Program-made: the position numbers and the translations under genes
Part shown: positions 44,009-51,022 of the stretch, in pieces
How positions within the stretch are numbered: the first letter of the stretch is position 1
Layout: each line of letters opens with the position of its first letter
Source of the DNA: JAXGPP01 sp040766885
Lineage (GTDB): Bacteria > Planctomycetota > Planctomycetia > Pirellulales > Thermoguttaceae
Reading direction: 5' to 3'
Length of the DNA: 64,000 nucleotides
Assembly: GCA_040766885.1 (NCBI GenBank)
Contig: JAXGPP010000008.1
Location: 186,001 to 250,000 of the forward strand
Notes under the pieces: model-generated
Seen by the model: only the letters and a program-made list of their open reading frames with translations
What the model was told of the DNA's origin: nothing
Database searches by the model: none

Positions 44009-45811
44009 TCATCGCCCTTTCAGATCGTCAATCACGCCTTCAAGCTCGGCATCCGACATTCTGCTCGCCGTCAAACGTAGCATCTGCGCGAAATGCTGGA
44101 TACCCGCCTCAGAGCTCGGAAAACCAATGTTGCCGTCCGGGCCGTCCGAAGTGGCAAGAGTCTTGCCCTCCGCGTCGAGGATCGCCATCCAGGGCAATCC
44201 CCGAGGTTCTTCTCCCCAGAACGTCGCGGTGACCTCATCCGAGTGCTTCCAACGAGTGTCAATCTTAACGTGAACAAGATGCTGTCCCAGCAGCGGTCGG
44301 TGACGGTCAAGAAATCGCGACAGTTGCCAGCACGGCCCACACCACGTGGCCGTGAACTGCACCAGCACACACTTGCCTTCCCGCTTCGCCTGCGCCTTGG
44401 CGTCCGCGATCATTTGCTGTGCGTCGCGAGCCTGCACCGCGTGCTGTTTCAACAGCGATGCCGCTTTGTCGCGGTCGAGTTCGCCAGTCGATGGGATTCC
44501 TGCCACGCTGGTCAGAGCCAGCACCCGTCCTTCTGAATTGAGTATCACAAACACGGGAGGCGAATGGCCCTCCAGTGTCACGCTCAGATGTTGAGCGAGG
44601 ACTTGTGCCCGGCTATTCTCGCCAGCACTGGATACATACACGACCCTGTAATCATCCCTGCATTCCAAGTCATCCGCCTCGCCGAGGAACGTATACACCT
44701 GACGTGTGCACGCCGCCTGCGGGTCTGTGAGCACGAGCAGTACTCTCATGTCGGCGAGTTGGGCGTCACGAAGGGCCCGCTCGTATCGTTCCAGGATCGG
44801 CATTGCTTCGTTGAAAGCCGATTCGACCCTTGACCTTGAGGCGGTCTCGTCGTCGGGGGCGTGAAACATTCTGGGCGGAGTCGTGCGGCCGTCACGTGTC
44901 AGCGTGCCGACAGGAATCTCAAGCCGGAATCGATCTTCCGGAATGTCCGCGTTGACCTTCCAGTCGCGATGCCGTCCCTCGCTGCGCGTCACGGGAACAC
45001 TGTTCTCCATGAACCCGCCGATCTGTTGAATCGTATGGCTCGGTAGCCAGACGCCATCCACTCGCGAATGGTCGTGAGATTCGTTGCGATTGTTCACCTC
45101 CCACTCGTCGGTGCCTGCCAGCCGTCTCAGTAGACTGTATCGCACAATCGTAAAATCGCGATCAGGATCAATCAGGTATTCCTGCTTGTAATGGCGGTCG
45201 TCGCTCTCAACAGGTGCGGTTTCCACTACGAGTACCTGTCTGCCGTCCCAAGAGGTTGTTCCTGTGATTGATCCTTTGTGTTTCCTGAGCAGTTGGCTGA
45301 ATGGCGTTTGGTGTGAACGTATCAGAGAGAACTTGAAGGGGTCGCCGCCGTACCATCGAGCATAGGTCATGATATTGGCACGAATCGCGCGATCGCCGCG
45401 CCATTCCACCGTTGTTGCGGTCTCACCGTCGAATACGAAGTCGGCATGCTCCGGACCGCCAGCCGGCTCGACTTCAGACCCCATGCCGCTGTTGAGCCAC
45501 TGGGCTCGCCACCAAACACGTCCTTTCGCATCGACGATGCACGTTTGCCGGACGTGCCTCGTCTCCGTGTCCAGCCCTCGATTCTCGAACTGGCTCGTTA
45601 CGGACAGATTCTCTACTCGCTTCTCGTTCCGTTCGAGTCCTGAGATAACGTTCTCGATACTGACCGCATCGCCGGCAGAGCCGATTTCTGTATTGGAAAC
45701 CTGTTGCGCACTGCCTGGCTGATTGCAGGCCGACCATGCAAAGAGGGCTGCCAAGGCATAAGCAAAATGATATCCAGGCCCTCGGTTCCGGGTGGCGATT
45801 GGTCGCTTCAT
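44009..45811 (-). CDS. Secreted thioredoxin-fold protein with CGPC motif (last gene of the large array)
   Basis: A 600-residue exported protein. ATG 45811 is chosen because it opens a signal peptide (HFAYALAALFAWSACNQPGSA); the frame extends to 46012 through low-complexity leader DNA. Residues ~30-330 form a LolA/outer-membrane lipoprotein carrier-like beta region (VENLSVTSQFENRGLDTETR, VFDGETATTVEWRGDRAI). A middle thioredoxin-like unit follows (LADMRVLLVLTDPQAACTR), and the C-terminal ~130 residues are a DsbD-gamma-like thioredoxin domain: GKCVLVQFTATWCGPCWQLS (CGPC ~491-494) and RGLPWMAILDAEG with the cis-Pro. It probably reduces or oxidises disulfides in the periplasm. The GTTGGGC site at 45843-45849 and promoter at 45936 lie just upstream. 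Confidence 0.85.
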   Translation of the reverse strand: MKRPIATRNRGPGYHFAYALAALFAWSACNQPGSAQQVSNTEIGSAGDAVSIENVISGLERNEKRVENLSVTSQFENRGLDTETRHVRQTCIVDAKGRVWWRAQWLNSGMGSEVEPAGGPEHADFVFDGETATTVEWRGDRAIRANIMTYARWYGGDPFKFSLIRSHQTPFSQLLRKHKGSITGTTSWDGRQVLVVETAPVESDDRHYKQEYLIDPDRDFTIVRYSLLRRLAGTDEWEVNNRNESHDHSRVDGVWLPSHTIQQIGGFMENSVPVTRSEGRHRDWKVNADIPEDRFRLEIPVGTLTRDGRTTPPRMFHAPDDETASRSRVESAFNEAMPILERYERALRDAQLADMRVLLVLTDPQAACTRQVYTFLGEADDLECRDDYRVVYVSSAGENSRAQVLAQHLSVTLEGHSPPVFVILNSEGRVLALTSVAGIPSTGELDRDKAASLLKQHAVQARDAQQMIADAKAQAKREGKCVLVQFTATWCGPCWQLSRFLDRHRPLLGQHLVHVKIDTRWKHSDEVTATFWGEEPRGLPWMAILDAEGKTLATSDGPDGNIGFPSSEAGIQHFAQMLRLTASRMSDAELEGVIDDLKGR

Positions 45812-45935
45812 GGCTACTACCCACGCAGGTTGTGAAAGGCATGCCCAACGCTTCTTTCGTCCACGCTCCAGCCCCAACTCCCGCCCGCGAGACCCCGTCC
45901 TCGTCGGTTGCGCCCCTCCTTCTCCGCCCGCCCTC

Positions 45936-45964
45936 ATCCTATCCCGCACGCGGGGTTTGTCCAG
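45936..45964 (-). promoter_or_regulatory. Cassette-facing promoter, copy 2
   Basis: On the minus strand CTGGAC (45964-45959), 17 bp and TAGGAT (45941-45936), in the same sequence context as the other three copies. A GAAGC-GTTGGGC junction (GTTGGGC fits GTTRRRY exactly) follows ~90 bases on, 32 bases before the thioredoxin-fold gene start. Confidence 0.55.
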
Positions 45965-46104
45965 GAGGGGCAAAGCCGTCCCAACCGCCGCGCCCTCGCC
46001 TCCTGGCAGCACCGGCGTCTTTGTCGCCCCCTTCCATCATCAGCCCGAACCCTTAGCTTGCTCGCACGCACCTCCATCACGGACTCGCCATCCCCTGTTT
46101 GCCT

Positions 46105-46236
46105 TTACGCCGCCGGCCGGAGGCCAAGGTATACCAACCAGATGAATAGCACACCCAAAGTAGCGAAGCCACCGGCACGATCGAACTGAGTAAAGCTCCC
46201 CCAGACAATCGCCGTCAGCGTCATGGCTCCCAGCAT
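46105..46236 (-). CDS. Small membrane protein, 43 residues, possibly 5'-truncated
   Basis: A short frame from ATG 46236 encodes MLGAMTLTAIVWGSF followed by TQFDRAGGFATLGVLFIWLVYLGLRP and two Ala. The second half is a clear membrane helix. An adjacent frame just upstream starts MSGFLAIA and would join it if one base had been lost, giving a ~51-residue two-helix protein; so a frameshift is possible. It has no strong ribosome site. It lies between the gene at 46305 and the promoter leader at 45936, in cassette orientation. The product call rests only on composition. Confidence 0.45.
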   Translation of the reverse strand: MLGAMTLTAIVWGSFTQFDRAGGFATLGVLFIWLVYLGLRPAA

Positions 46237-46304
46237 GCAATGGCCAGAAACCCGGACATTCGCACCCTCACCTGCTTTCGCAAGCTCCGCCTCGCATGCA
46301 TCCG

Positions 46305-46943
46305 TTAGTCAGCAGGCCCGCCCGGCCTGCACTCGAATCGGTACGTGGCGCCGTGAGCGGCACCGCGGTCATCAATCGGGTAGTCGAGTCCGAGCTTGCC
46401 CAGGAAATCGACAAGCTGCCAGTCGTCTCCATAATAGAACTGATCCGCGGGATACGCTTTCTTCCGTTTACCCCCTTCAAGCACTTCGTCGCCCCACTGT
46501 ACCAGGTATCTGGAGATGTGTTCCGGCGTCAGTCCTGGAACTCGCCGAGCGACCTCGGCTGCATTGCCTCCCCACGAACGCCGCTCTTCGTCCTCAAGCT
46601 CTTCCCAGTAGTCCGGCACGGGATTGAATTGATCGACAATGTCGCCGTTCTCGAAAAGCAGGTACATCCACAGGTCGCCGTCATGGATGTGAAAGGAAAA
46701 CACGGGCCTTTCGAGCCGCCTTGAGAGAAACTCCGCCGCTCTGTCCCATTCAAAGAAGTCACCGGGGTAGAGCACGGATACGCCGCCAACGCCCTGAGAA
46801 AGGACCAGGCACCCATCGTCGTCAGTTGTCAGACTTGCAGCCTCCAGTGAACCGTCGTTTTCCTCCGCGTAAGCTCGCAGAGCGTCCAGCACGGAGTCCT
46901 CGTCGCCGCCAACGACACCCGACATCGAAAGAAATAGCCCCAT
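46305..46943 (-). CDS. Hypothetical cytoplasmic cassette protein, 212 residues
   Basis: A 212-residue acidic soluble protein starting MGLFLSMSGVVGGDEDSVLD. It contains FSFHIHDGDLWMYLLFENGD and FNPVPDYWEELEDEERRSWG, an alternating pattern I recognise as a recurrent family of small bacterial proteins encoded near polymorphic toxins and in accessory DNA, but I cannot name it. There is no signal peptide or membrane helix. It is flanked by the attC-like site at 47053-47141 upstream and a degenerate junction downstream, where its stop TAA forms part of CTAACGG. An immunity- or housekeeping-type role cannot be separated by reading alone. Confidence 0.8.
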   Translation of the reverse strand: MGLFLSMSGVVGGDEDSVLDALRAYAEENDGSLEAASLTTDDDGCLVLSQGVGGVSVLYPGDFFEWDRAAEFLSRRLERPVFSFHIHDGDLWMYLLFENGDIVDQFNPVPDYWEELEDEERRSWGGNAAEVARRVPGLTPEHISRYLVQWGDEVLEGGKRKKAYPADQFYYGDDWQLVDFLGKLGLDYPIDDRGAAHGATYRFECRPGGPAD

Positions 46944-47052
46944 GCCAGTTATCCTCTGCCTGCTGAATTCTTCTGCCAGGGGTGAGTGCGCCAGCCAGCA
47001 CGCCCTTCACCGCCGGCCCCACAGTCTTACCGGACCAATGACGATTCGTCTA

Positions 47053-47141
47053 TTGTAACCCCGCCTGCAGACGCGCCAACGGCAACCATCTTCGCCGCAA
47101 ACATCCCGCGCCGCGGCCTCAACGGGCAGGCGTAGTTGGCA
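47053..47141 (-). repeat. attC-like site (large array, site D)
   Basis: An 89-bp palindrome-like element. On the gene strand it begins TGCCAACTACGCCTGC and ends GCAGGCGGGGTTACAA. GCCTGC pairs with GCAGGC, offset by spacer bases from the outer CCAAC/GTTAC boxes. Its first half is nearly identical to that of the site at 49828-49969. It follows the gene at 47192 and precedes the gene at 46305. Confidence 0.6.
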
Positions 47142-47191
47142 GCAAACCACTTCCAGTTCCCAAGTCCCGGTCAGGCGGTAGGCTCTTGCGA

Positions 47192-47662
47192 TCAGTGTGC
47201 GATGAAGTCCTCTCCGTCCGCCCAGAGAAGCCCTCCCCATTGCCGGAAGTGGTAGATGCGAGCACCGCCCAACGGGATCGCTGTAGCCCCCGGCACACTG
47301 AGGCCATTCGACGACACCGTCACCGAGTACCGTATCCCCAGCAGCCCACGCCTTTCAGATACCGACACGGTGGTCAGTTCAGGCGCAAACGCCTTACCGG
47401 TGTAGCGCGCCATCAGATCACTCATCGAAACGACCTCGACCGGCTGGCGACCAATCGCGGTAAGCCCCAGCGGCACATTTGGCCCAATCTTAATGTAAAC
47501 GGGGAGCGCGTTGTCGCCAGCCGCGTACCGGCGTTCCAAGGCGCGCGCGACGACCCTGTTCTGAACGGAGCATCCGGCGAAGTGTAGAGGGGCGACCCCC
47601 GCGACACATACTGCGGCCAGCATCAGAATGAGCCACCTCCACCGATTTTGGGGTCGTCCCAT
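47192..47662 (-). CDS. Membrane-anchored hypothetical cassette protein
   Basis: A 156-residue protein. The open frame runs up to 47755 but its first 31 codons are the attC-like site read through; ATG 47662 has GGGGAG about 10 bases upstream and begins GRPQNRWRWLILMLAAVCVAGV, a signal anchor with a Cys shortly after (FAGCSVQN), compatible with a lipoprotein-like N-terminus. The remainder (ALPVYIKIGPNVPLGLTAIG and AIPLGGARIYHFRQWGGLLW) is a small beta-rich soluble domain of unknown family. It is flanked by attC-like sites on both sides. Confidence 0.75.
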   Translation of the reverse strand: MGRPQNRWRWLILMLAAVCVAGVAPLHFAGCSVQNRVVARALERRYAAGDNALPVYIKIGPNVPLGLTAIGRQPVEVVSMSDLMARYTGKAFAPELTTVSVSERRGLLGIRYSVTVSSNGLSVPGATAIPLGGARIYHFRQWGGLLWADGEDFIAH

Positions 47663-47679
47663 TCTCCCGCTCCCCGATC

Positions 47680-47750
47680 GGCCAACAGTGGCCGTTTTCG
47701 ACACCGTAGGTGTCCGCCGTAGACGGCTTAGCGAAAACGGCGTGTTGGGC
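47680..47750 (-). repeat. attC-like site (large array, site E; the clearest one)
   Basis: A 71-bp site. On the gene strand R'' is GCCCAAC (exact RYYYAAC), then CCGTTTTCG, then two small hairpins (CCG-TCTA-CGG and ACACC-TAC-GGTGT), then CGAAAACGG and finally TGTTGGCC. The arms CCAACA/TGTTGG and CCGTTTTCG/CGAAAACGG pair but the spacers between them differ in length on the two sides, the asymmetry that guides attC recognition. It starts nine bases after the upstream gene's stop and ends 18 bases before the next start codon. Confidence 0.75.
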
Positions 47751-47758
47751 GGCACGTG

Positions 47759-48310
47759 TCAGAAATTGAACCAGTAGTGCACGAAAACGATATTGCGGTT
47801 CTTGTCCAGTGCCACGCAGAATCGGTCTCCCTTCTCGCGCGCGAGGCTAGTCTTACACTCGTAGAACTCGGTATTCGGGTTTTGCGATGGGTCCCACCAC
47901 TGGGGCGTTCTTACGCCTGAAAGCGAACTCGCGCCCTGAAGAACCCTCCACTTGGGATTCGCTACTCGCGACAGTCCCCATCGGTTGACAAGACGGTCGA
48001 AGACGCCAGGCGCATTCGGCATGCTCCACACGTACTCTGGATCGAACCCCTGGCACAAACAATACACCTGAATCTCCGAGGATTCAGCCTTCGAGGGCTC
48101 GGCGTCCCCGAGAAGCTCTCGCAGCGGACTTGGCCAATCATCAATCGATTCCACTGGACCAGTCTCACCGACAAGCACTCGCCCAAAGCTCTCGTCGAAC
48201 GACCTGAAGGCGTAAGAACACGAGCCGATCAAGATCGCGCACAAAGTCGTGACCACGAAAAGGCTGCGAAGGCTGAACTGGAATCGGTCTGTGCCGGCGT
48301 TCGTGTCCAT
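47759..48310 (-). CDS. Cassette protein with QFSLRSL membrane anchor
   Basis: A 183-residue protein starting at the tandem ATGs 48313/48310 (MDTNAGTDRFQFSLRSLF). The first ~40 residues are the SLRSL motif plus one membrane helix (FVVTTLCAILIGSCSYAF). The rest is a soluble domain with a Cys/Trp-rich middle (IQVYCLCQGFDPEYVWSMP, TPQWWDPSQNPNTEFYECK) and ends in VFVHYWFNF. No family was recognised. The upstream extension of the frame to 48418 has no ribosome site. It lies between attC-like sites E and F. Confidence 0.75.
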   Translation of the reverse strand: MDTNAGTDRFQFSLRSLFVVTTLCAILIGSCSYAFRSFDESFGRVLVGETGPVESIDDWPSPLRELLGDAEPSKAESSEIQVYCLCQGFDPEYVWSMPNAPGVFDRLVNRWGLSRVANPKWRVLQGASSLSGVRTPQWWDPSQNPNTEFYECKTSLAREKGDRFCVALDKNRNIVFVHYWFNF

Positions 48311-48424
48311 CATCAACTTACTGACAGCACGGCGTGGCTTCTTCCCTGCCCAAGCTGCCCAACGGCAGGTCTGGCCGACGCCGTGGTCGCGAGGACCAGC
48401 CCCCGCCGGACCTGCCATTCATTC

Positions 48425-48502
48425 TACCAACGGCTAGCGGCTGAAATCACCACCGAGGCGTCCGCCGCGTAGCGGCGGCTTAGCGGCCGGCCCGCGTTGG
48501 GC
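48425..48502 (-). repeat. attC-like site (large array, site F)
   Basis: A 78-bp site. On the gene strand it starts GCCCAACGCGGG (R'' exact) and ends CTAGCCGTTGGTA. The centre is a strong hairpin, CCGCCGC-TAC-GCGGCGG, preceded by GCTAAGCC, which is shared with site E. It starts three bases after the stop of the DUF6188-like gene. Confidence 0.7.
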
Positions 48503-48504
48503 TG

Positions 48505-48867
48505 CTACCCAACACAATCCATCCCGCCGAGTTCCACCAGCCGGCCGCCGCCCATGCAAATCACCTCTTGATTCCCGTAAACGGTCCTCCATCCCTCATA
48601 CCCTCTCGATAGAGTCAGGAACTCAATCGTCGTGTCGCCTCCAAGATGTAGAGCCAGGTCGCCGGCTCGTTCGTCCAATGCGTACCGGTCCACGATCTTG
48701 TCTCCGAGTGCGGCCTTTGCGACGCAGCCGGCGTCAACGGGTGCGGGGAGTCCGAACTGATGTCCGTGGTCCTCAGATGCCACAGCAACGCCGGCCGGCG
48801 TAACGAGTCGCCAGGCGCCTTCAGTCCCGATGCTGCTGCCATCATCGAAGGTCAGAAACCACGACAA
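48505..48867 (-). CDS. Small soluble protein resembling DUF6188 (cassette gene)
   Basis: A 120-residue protein, MSWFLTFDDGSSIGTEGAWR onward, with GVAVASEDHGHQFGLPAPVD, LALHLGGDTTIEFLTLSRGYE and NQEVICMGGGRLVELGG. The order 'F-DG-xx-I-xx-E-xx-W-R', 'EDHGxxxGLPxPVD', 'F-xxxxGYExW' matches what I recall of DUF6188-type proteins, small accessory-genome proteins of unknown role. No membrane segment. The start is ATG 48867; no clear Shine-Dalgarno. The cassette-facing promoter copy 3 lies upstream at 48984-49012, and an attC-like site follows its stop directly. Confidence 0.78.
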   Translation of the reverse strand: MSWFLTFDDGSSIGTEGAWRLVTPAGVAVASEDHGHQFGLPAPVDAGCVAKAALGDKIVDRYALDERAGDLALHLGGDTTIEFLTLSRGYEGWRTVYGNQEVICMGGGRLVELGGMDCVG

Positions 48868-48983
48868 TATGTCTTTCGACCTGCTTCAAAGGAGTGAGGC
48901 GTGAAATCCCGACCGCAACTCCCGCCCGCCCCCCGAGACTCCGTCCTCGTCGGTTGCGCCGAACCCTTTCTGCGCTCGCCCTC

Positions 48984-49012
48984 ATCCTATCCCGCAAGCA
49001 GTGTTTTTCCCA
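48984..49012 (-). promoter_or_regulatory. Cassette-facing promoter, copy 3
   Basis: On the minus strand TGGGAA (49012-49007), 17 bp and TAGGAT (48989-48984), followed by a GGCGCAACCGACGAGGACGG leader shared with the other copies. It faces the DUF6188-like gene inside the large array, so the repeat is not confined to array ends. Confidence 0.55.
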
Positions 49013-49063
49013 GAGCACCGCCGCCCGCGGAGGTCGCTGCCGCCCAGCTTAACCACGTCTCTG

Positions 49064-49167
49064 CTCCTAACTCCTAACTTCTAACTTCTAACTTCTCACT
49101 CCTAACTTCTAACTTCTAACTCCTGACTTCTAACTTCTAACTCCTGACTTCTAACTTCTAACTCCTG
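49064..49167. repeat. Tandem TAACTTC-type simple repeat
   Basis: About 100 bases made of CTAACTTCTAACTTC and TCCTGACTTC units with a period of roughly 8-10. A short relative (CTTCCAACTTCCAACTCC) occurs at 52099-52141, next to promoter copy 4. It has no spacer structure and is not a CRISPR. Confidence 0.85.
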
Positions 49168-49231
49168 GCCAATCCGTCTCCTCACGTGGCTTGGCAAAAA
49201 CGCCATGCTGGCCGCGACCTCACCAGTTCAG

Positions 49232-49810
49232 TTATGGGCACGTTTGGTGGAGTCTTTCCATCCCTTTCTCGGTGACATCAGTGGCGTAAACGGACTGGAG
49301 GTCAGGCAAGCCTGCCAGGTACTCCAGCCCTGCGTCCGTGACCTGGGTGCCCCCCAACTCCAGCCGCTCGAGGTGCCGTAAGCGCTTGAGGTGCTCCAAC
49401 CCCGCGTTCGTAATCCGCGTGTTGAAGAGGTTCACCCATCTCAGTTGTGGCAGATTCTCCAGGCACTCCAGTTGGGCGTCCGTGACATCAGTGCTGTCAA
49501 GGTTCACCCGAACGACGTCCGCGAACAAGTCGACTCCCAACACGCTTCCGAGCCATCCCGGTCCAGCGGCCTGCGCGTTTACCGGGTGGCCGTACGATTG
49601 GTCGATCGCGTAATCGTATGTCACGAAACCGCCAAGCGCCCGAATTGCCTCGACCACCTCCCGCTGCTTCCTCGCCTGCTGCACCTTCACGACCAGCCAG
49701 CTCATGCCAGCGCTGGCCAGGAGTACCACCAGCAGTAACGTCCGCAGGCTGAACTGCAGCCAGCAGCATTTCCCCGGAGACGATCTGGTTTTCGAGTCGG
49801 TCGGTTGCAC
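49232..49810 (-). CDS. Leucine-rich-repeat cassette protein with QFSLRTL anchor
   Basis: A 192-residue protein. Residues ~15-45 (CWLQFSLRTLLLVVLLASAGMSWL) form the SLRTL membrane anchor; a short linker (RKQREVVEAIRALGGFVTYDY) is typical of planctomycete LRR proteins. Residues ~95-190 contain about four leucine-rich repeats of the 'VTDAGLEHLxxLxxLxxLxLxxTx' type (TDVTDAQLECLENLPQLRWV, TRITNAGLEHLKRLRHLERL, TQVTDAGLEYLAGLPDLQSV). The curved solenoid should bind a protein or glycan outside or at the membrane. Upstream is the attC-like site at 49828-49969. Confidence 0.85.
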   Translation of the reverse strand: MQPTDSKTRSSPGKCCWLQFSLRTLLLVVLLASAGMSWLVVKVQQARKQREVVEAIRALGGFVTYDYAIDQSYGHPVNAQAAGPGWLGSVLGVDLFADVVRVNLDSTDVTDAQLECLENLPQLRWVNLFNTRITNAGLEHLKRLRHLERLELGGTQVTDAGLEYLAGLPDLQSVYATDVTEKGMERLHQTCP

Positions 49811-49827
49811 TCGATCCCGTTCACCCC

Positions 49828-49969
49828 GCCCAACGGATTCGCCTGCCCGACGCCGCCCCTGCGGAAGGGGCGAGGTCGAGCGGCCAGTCGATTACCTCTG
49901 TTCAACTCGATCAGCAGCACCTTTGAAGGCGTCCCGCGCCGCGGCCTCAGCGCGCAGGCGTAGTTGGCA
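49828..49969 (-). repeat. attC-like site (large array, site C, long form)
   Basis: A 142-bp site. On the gene strand it starts TGCCAACTACGCCTGC and ends GCAGGCGAATCCGTTGGGC; GTTGGGC fits the integron R' consensus GTTRRRY exactly and GCCTGC/GCAGGC form the inner arm. The stop codon of the upstream gene (49947-49949) lies inside it, as in many cassettes. Its first 18 bases recur in site D. Confidence 0.7.
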
Positions 49970-50348
49970 GCAATTCGAGCATCTTCGTTTCAGGCGGCGA
50001 CTGCAGCGGTCGAGGCATTCGAGGATCGGCACCATCAACTCCCCATATGCCGACCGGCCTGCCGTGCTCCCAAATAATGCCGTTCTGGTCCACCATCATC
50101 CTGCTCCCGAGCGGCCGCATCTGGGTTTCTGTCTGGCCCCTCGTGCGCCCCATTGTCTTCTCCAATTCCGAAATCCGCTGCTCCAGTTGCTCCAGCCGAG
50201 CCAGAACCTTCGCAATCGCCTGCTTCAGTCCGAGCACCTCCTGTTGCTGGCTGTTCGACGAGTTATCGCACGGCTCAATGGCGTGGCTTGGCGAAATCAC
50301 CAGTGAAATGCAAACGACCACAGAGCTGGCAACTAGCTTTGCGTTCAT
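49947..50348 (-). CDS. Internal gene: small secreted coiled-coil protein
   Basis: The internal ATG 50348 has GGAGG six bases upstream and starts a textbook signal peptide (MNAKLVASSVVVCISLVISP, cut near SHA), giving a 133-residue protein. A coiled coil follows (QQQEVLGLKQAIAKVLARLE, QLEQRISELEKTMG) and then a short tail. The ribosome site and signal peptide strongly suggest this is the original gene of its cassette; the upstream reading frame merely joins it. Its stop lies inside attC-like site C. Confidence 0.65.
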   Translation of the reverse strand: MNAKLVASSVVVCISLVISPSHAIEPCDNSSNSQQQEVLGLKQAIAKVLARLEQLEQRISELEKTMGRTRGQTETQMRPLGSRMMVDQNGIIWEHGRPVGIWGVDGADPRMPRPLQSPPETKMLELLPTTPAR

Positions 50349-50921
50349 TGTGGCCTCCGTTCCTGCAAACAAGTCCTCGATCTGCCAACGGAACCGGCTA
50401 GCCGTCACGCGTAGGTGATCCGCCGAAGGCGGGCCCTGCGGCTGCCGGATGCTGGCAGCCACCGGATGAATCAAGAATCTGAACGAAATCTCAGCCAGTG
50501 CGACAGGGCTGACGATGAGTGCAATGATAGAACCCTCGCTGATACCGAAAACCCAATCGGCCACGGCCACACCAAGCATACCTAACGGGAATGCGAGCAC
50601 ACCGGCTATGAGCGGCACGGCGCGTGACCCATGTAGCGCTCGTATCCGCGTGCGAAATGCGAGCCACACAACGTAAGGAGCGCCGAGAAGAATGCCGACT
50701 GCGGGGCCGACGACGATGACTCCAACGCTTATGCCGAGTAGTCCTTGAAATCGCGACTCGCTTGCTCCGACAACGTTTCCACCGAGGACAAAGAATGCGA
50801 CAAATGCACAGACATCACTAATGAACCATTGCAGCATGTTGCGCAGCCCGAATTCTGAAACGCAGATCTCGGCGCTGGCGTCGGAATCCCTAGCAGGAGA
50901 CTCGTACGGGTTTGGCACCAT
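49947..50921 (-). CDS. Fused reading frame of two cassette genes (multi-TM protein plus secreted coiled-coil protein)
   Basis: One uninterrupted frame of 324 codons. The N-terminal part (MVPNPYESPARDSDASAE, then about five membrane helices such as VCAFVAFFVLGGNVVG, IVVGPAVGILLGAPYVVWLAF, AVPLIAGVLAFPLGMLGVAVA) resembles small planctomycete integral membrane proteins beginning 'NPYESP'. Around residue 160-190 the frame crosses attC-like site B without a stop, then reaches ATG 50348, where an independent secreted protein begins. So the first cassette appears to have lost its stop codon. Either a fused protein is made, or translation re-initiates. The ATG at 50921 has no strong ribosome site. 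Confidence 0.7.
   Translation of the reverse strand: MVPNPYESPARDSDASAEICVSEFGLRNMLQWFISDVCAFVAFFVLGGNVVGASESRFQGLLGISVGVIVVGPAVGILLGAPYVVWLAFRTRIRALHGSRAVPLIAGVLAFPLGMLGVAVADWVFGISEGSIIALIVSPVALAEISFRFLIHPVAASIRQPQGPPSADHLRVTASRFRWQIEDLFAGTEATMNAKLVASSVVVCISLVISPSHAIEPCDNSSNSQQQEVLGLKQAIAKVLARLEQLEQRISELEKTMGRTRGQTETQMRPLGSRMMVDQNGIIWEHGRPVGIWGVDGADPRMPRPLQSPPETKMLELLPTTPAR
50383..50457 (-). repeat. attC-like site (large array, site B, inside an open frame)
   Basis: A 75-bp site. On the gene strand it starts TGCCAGCATCCGGCAGCC and ends GGCTAGCCGGTTCCGTTGGCA. Arms CCGGCAGCC and GGCTAGCCGG pair, and the centre has two hairpins, CCGCC-TTC-GGCGG and TCAC-CTACGC-GTGA. R'' has AGC in place of AAC; the R' GTT is intact. 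It is translated in the fused frame. Confidence 0.65.
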
Positions 50922-50940
50922 CGGTAGATCGTATAGCGGG

Positions 50941-51004
50941 AGGCGTCAGTGGTCGCCGCAGGCGATCGGGCGCAGCCCGACGTTGCCACTACGCCATGTT
51001 GGCG
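50941..51004 (-). repeat. Degenerate attC-like site (large array, site A)
   Basis: On the gene strand CGCCAAC-ATGGCGTAGTGG pairs with CCACTGACGCC around two hairpins (TCGGGC-TGC-GCCCGA and TCGCC-TGC-GGCGA). The R' end lacks GTT, so it would not recombine in its present form. It separates the genes at 51023 and 50921. Confidence 0.5.
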
Positions 51005-51022
51005 GCGTTGCCAACTTTTCCC

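Noticed and set aside
49064..49167. Possible CRISPR array
   Set aside because: Units are only 8-10 bases with no unique spacers and no cas genes are near.
49175..49230. Possible further attC site after the LRR gene
   Set aside because: There is an ATTGGCC end and a small TGGC/GCCA hairpin, but the GTT is changed and the outer arms do not pair well; too weak to list.
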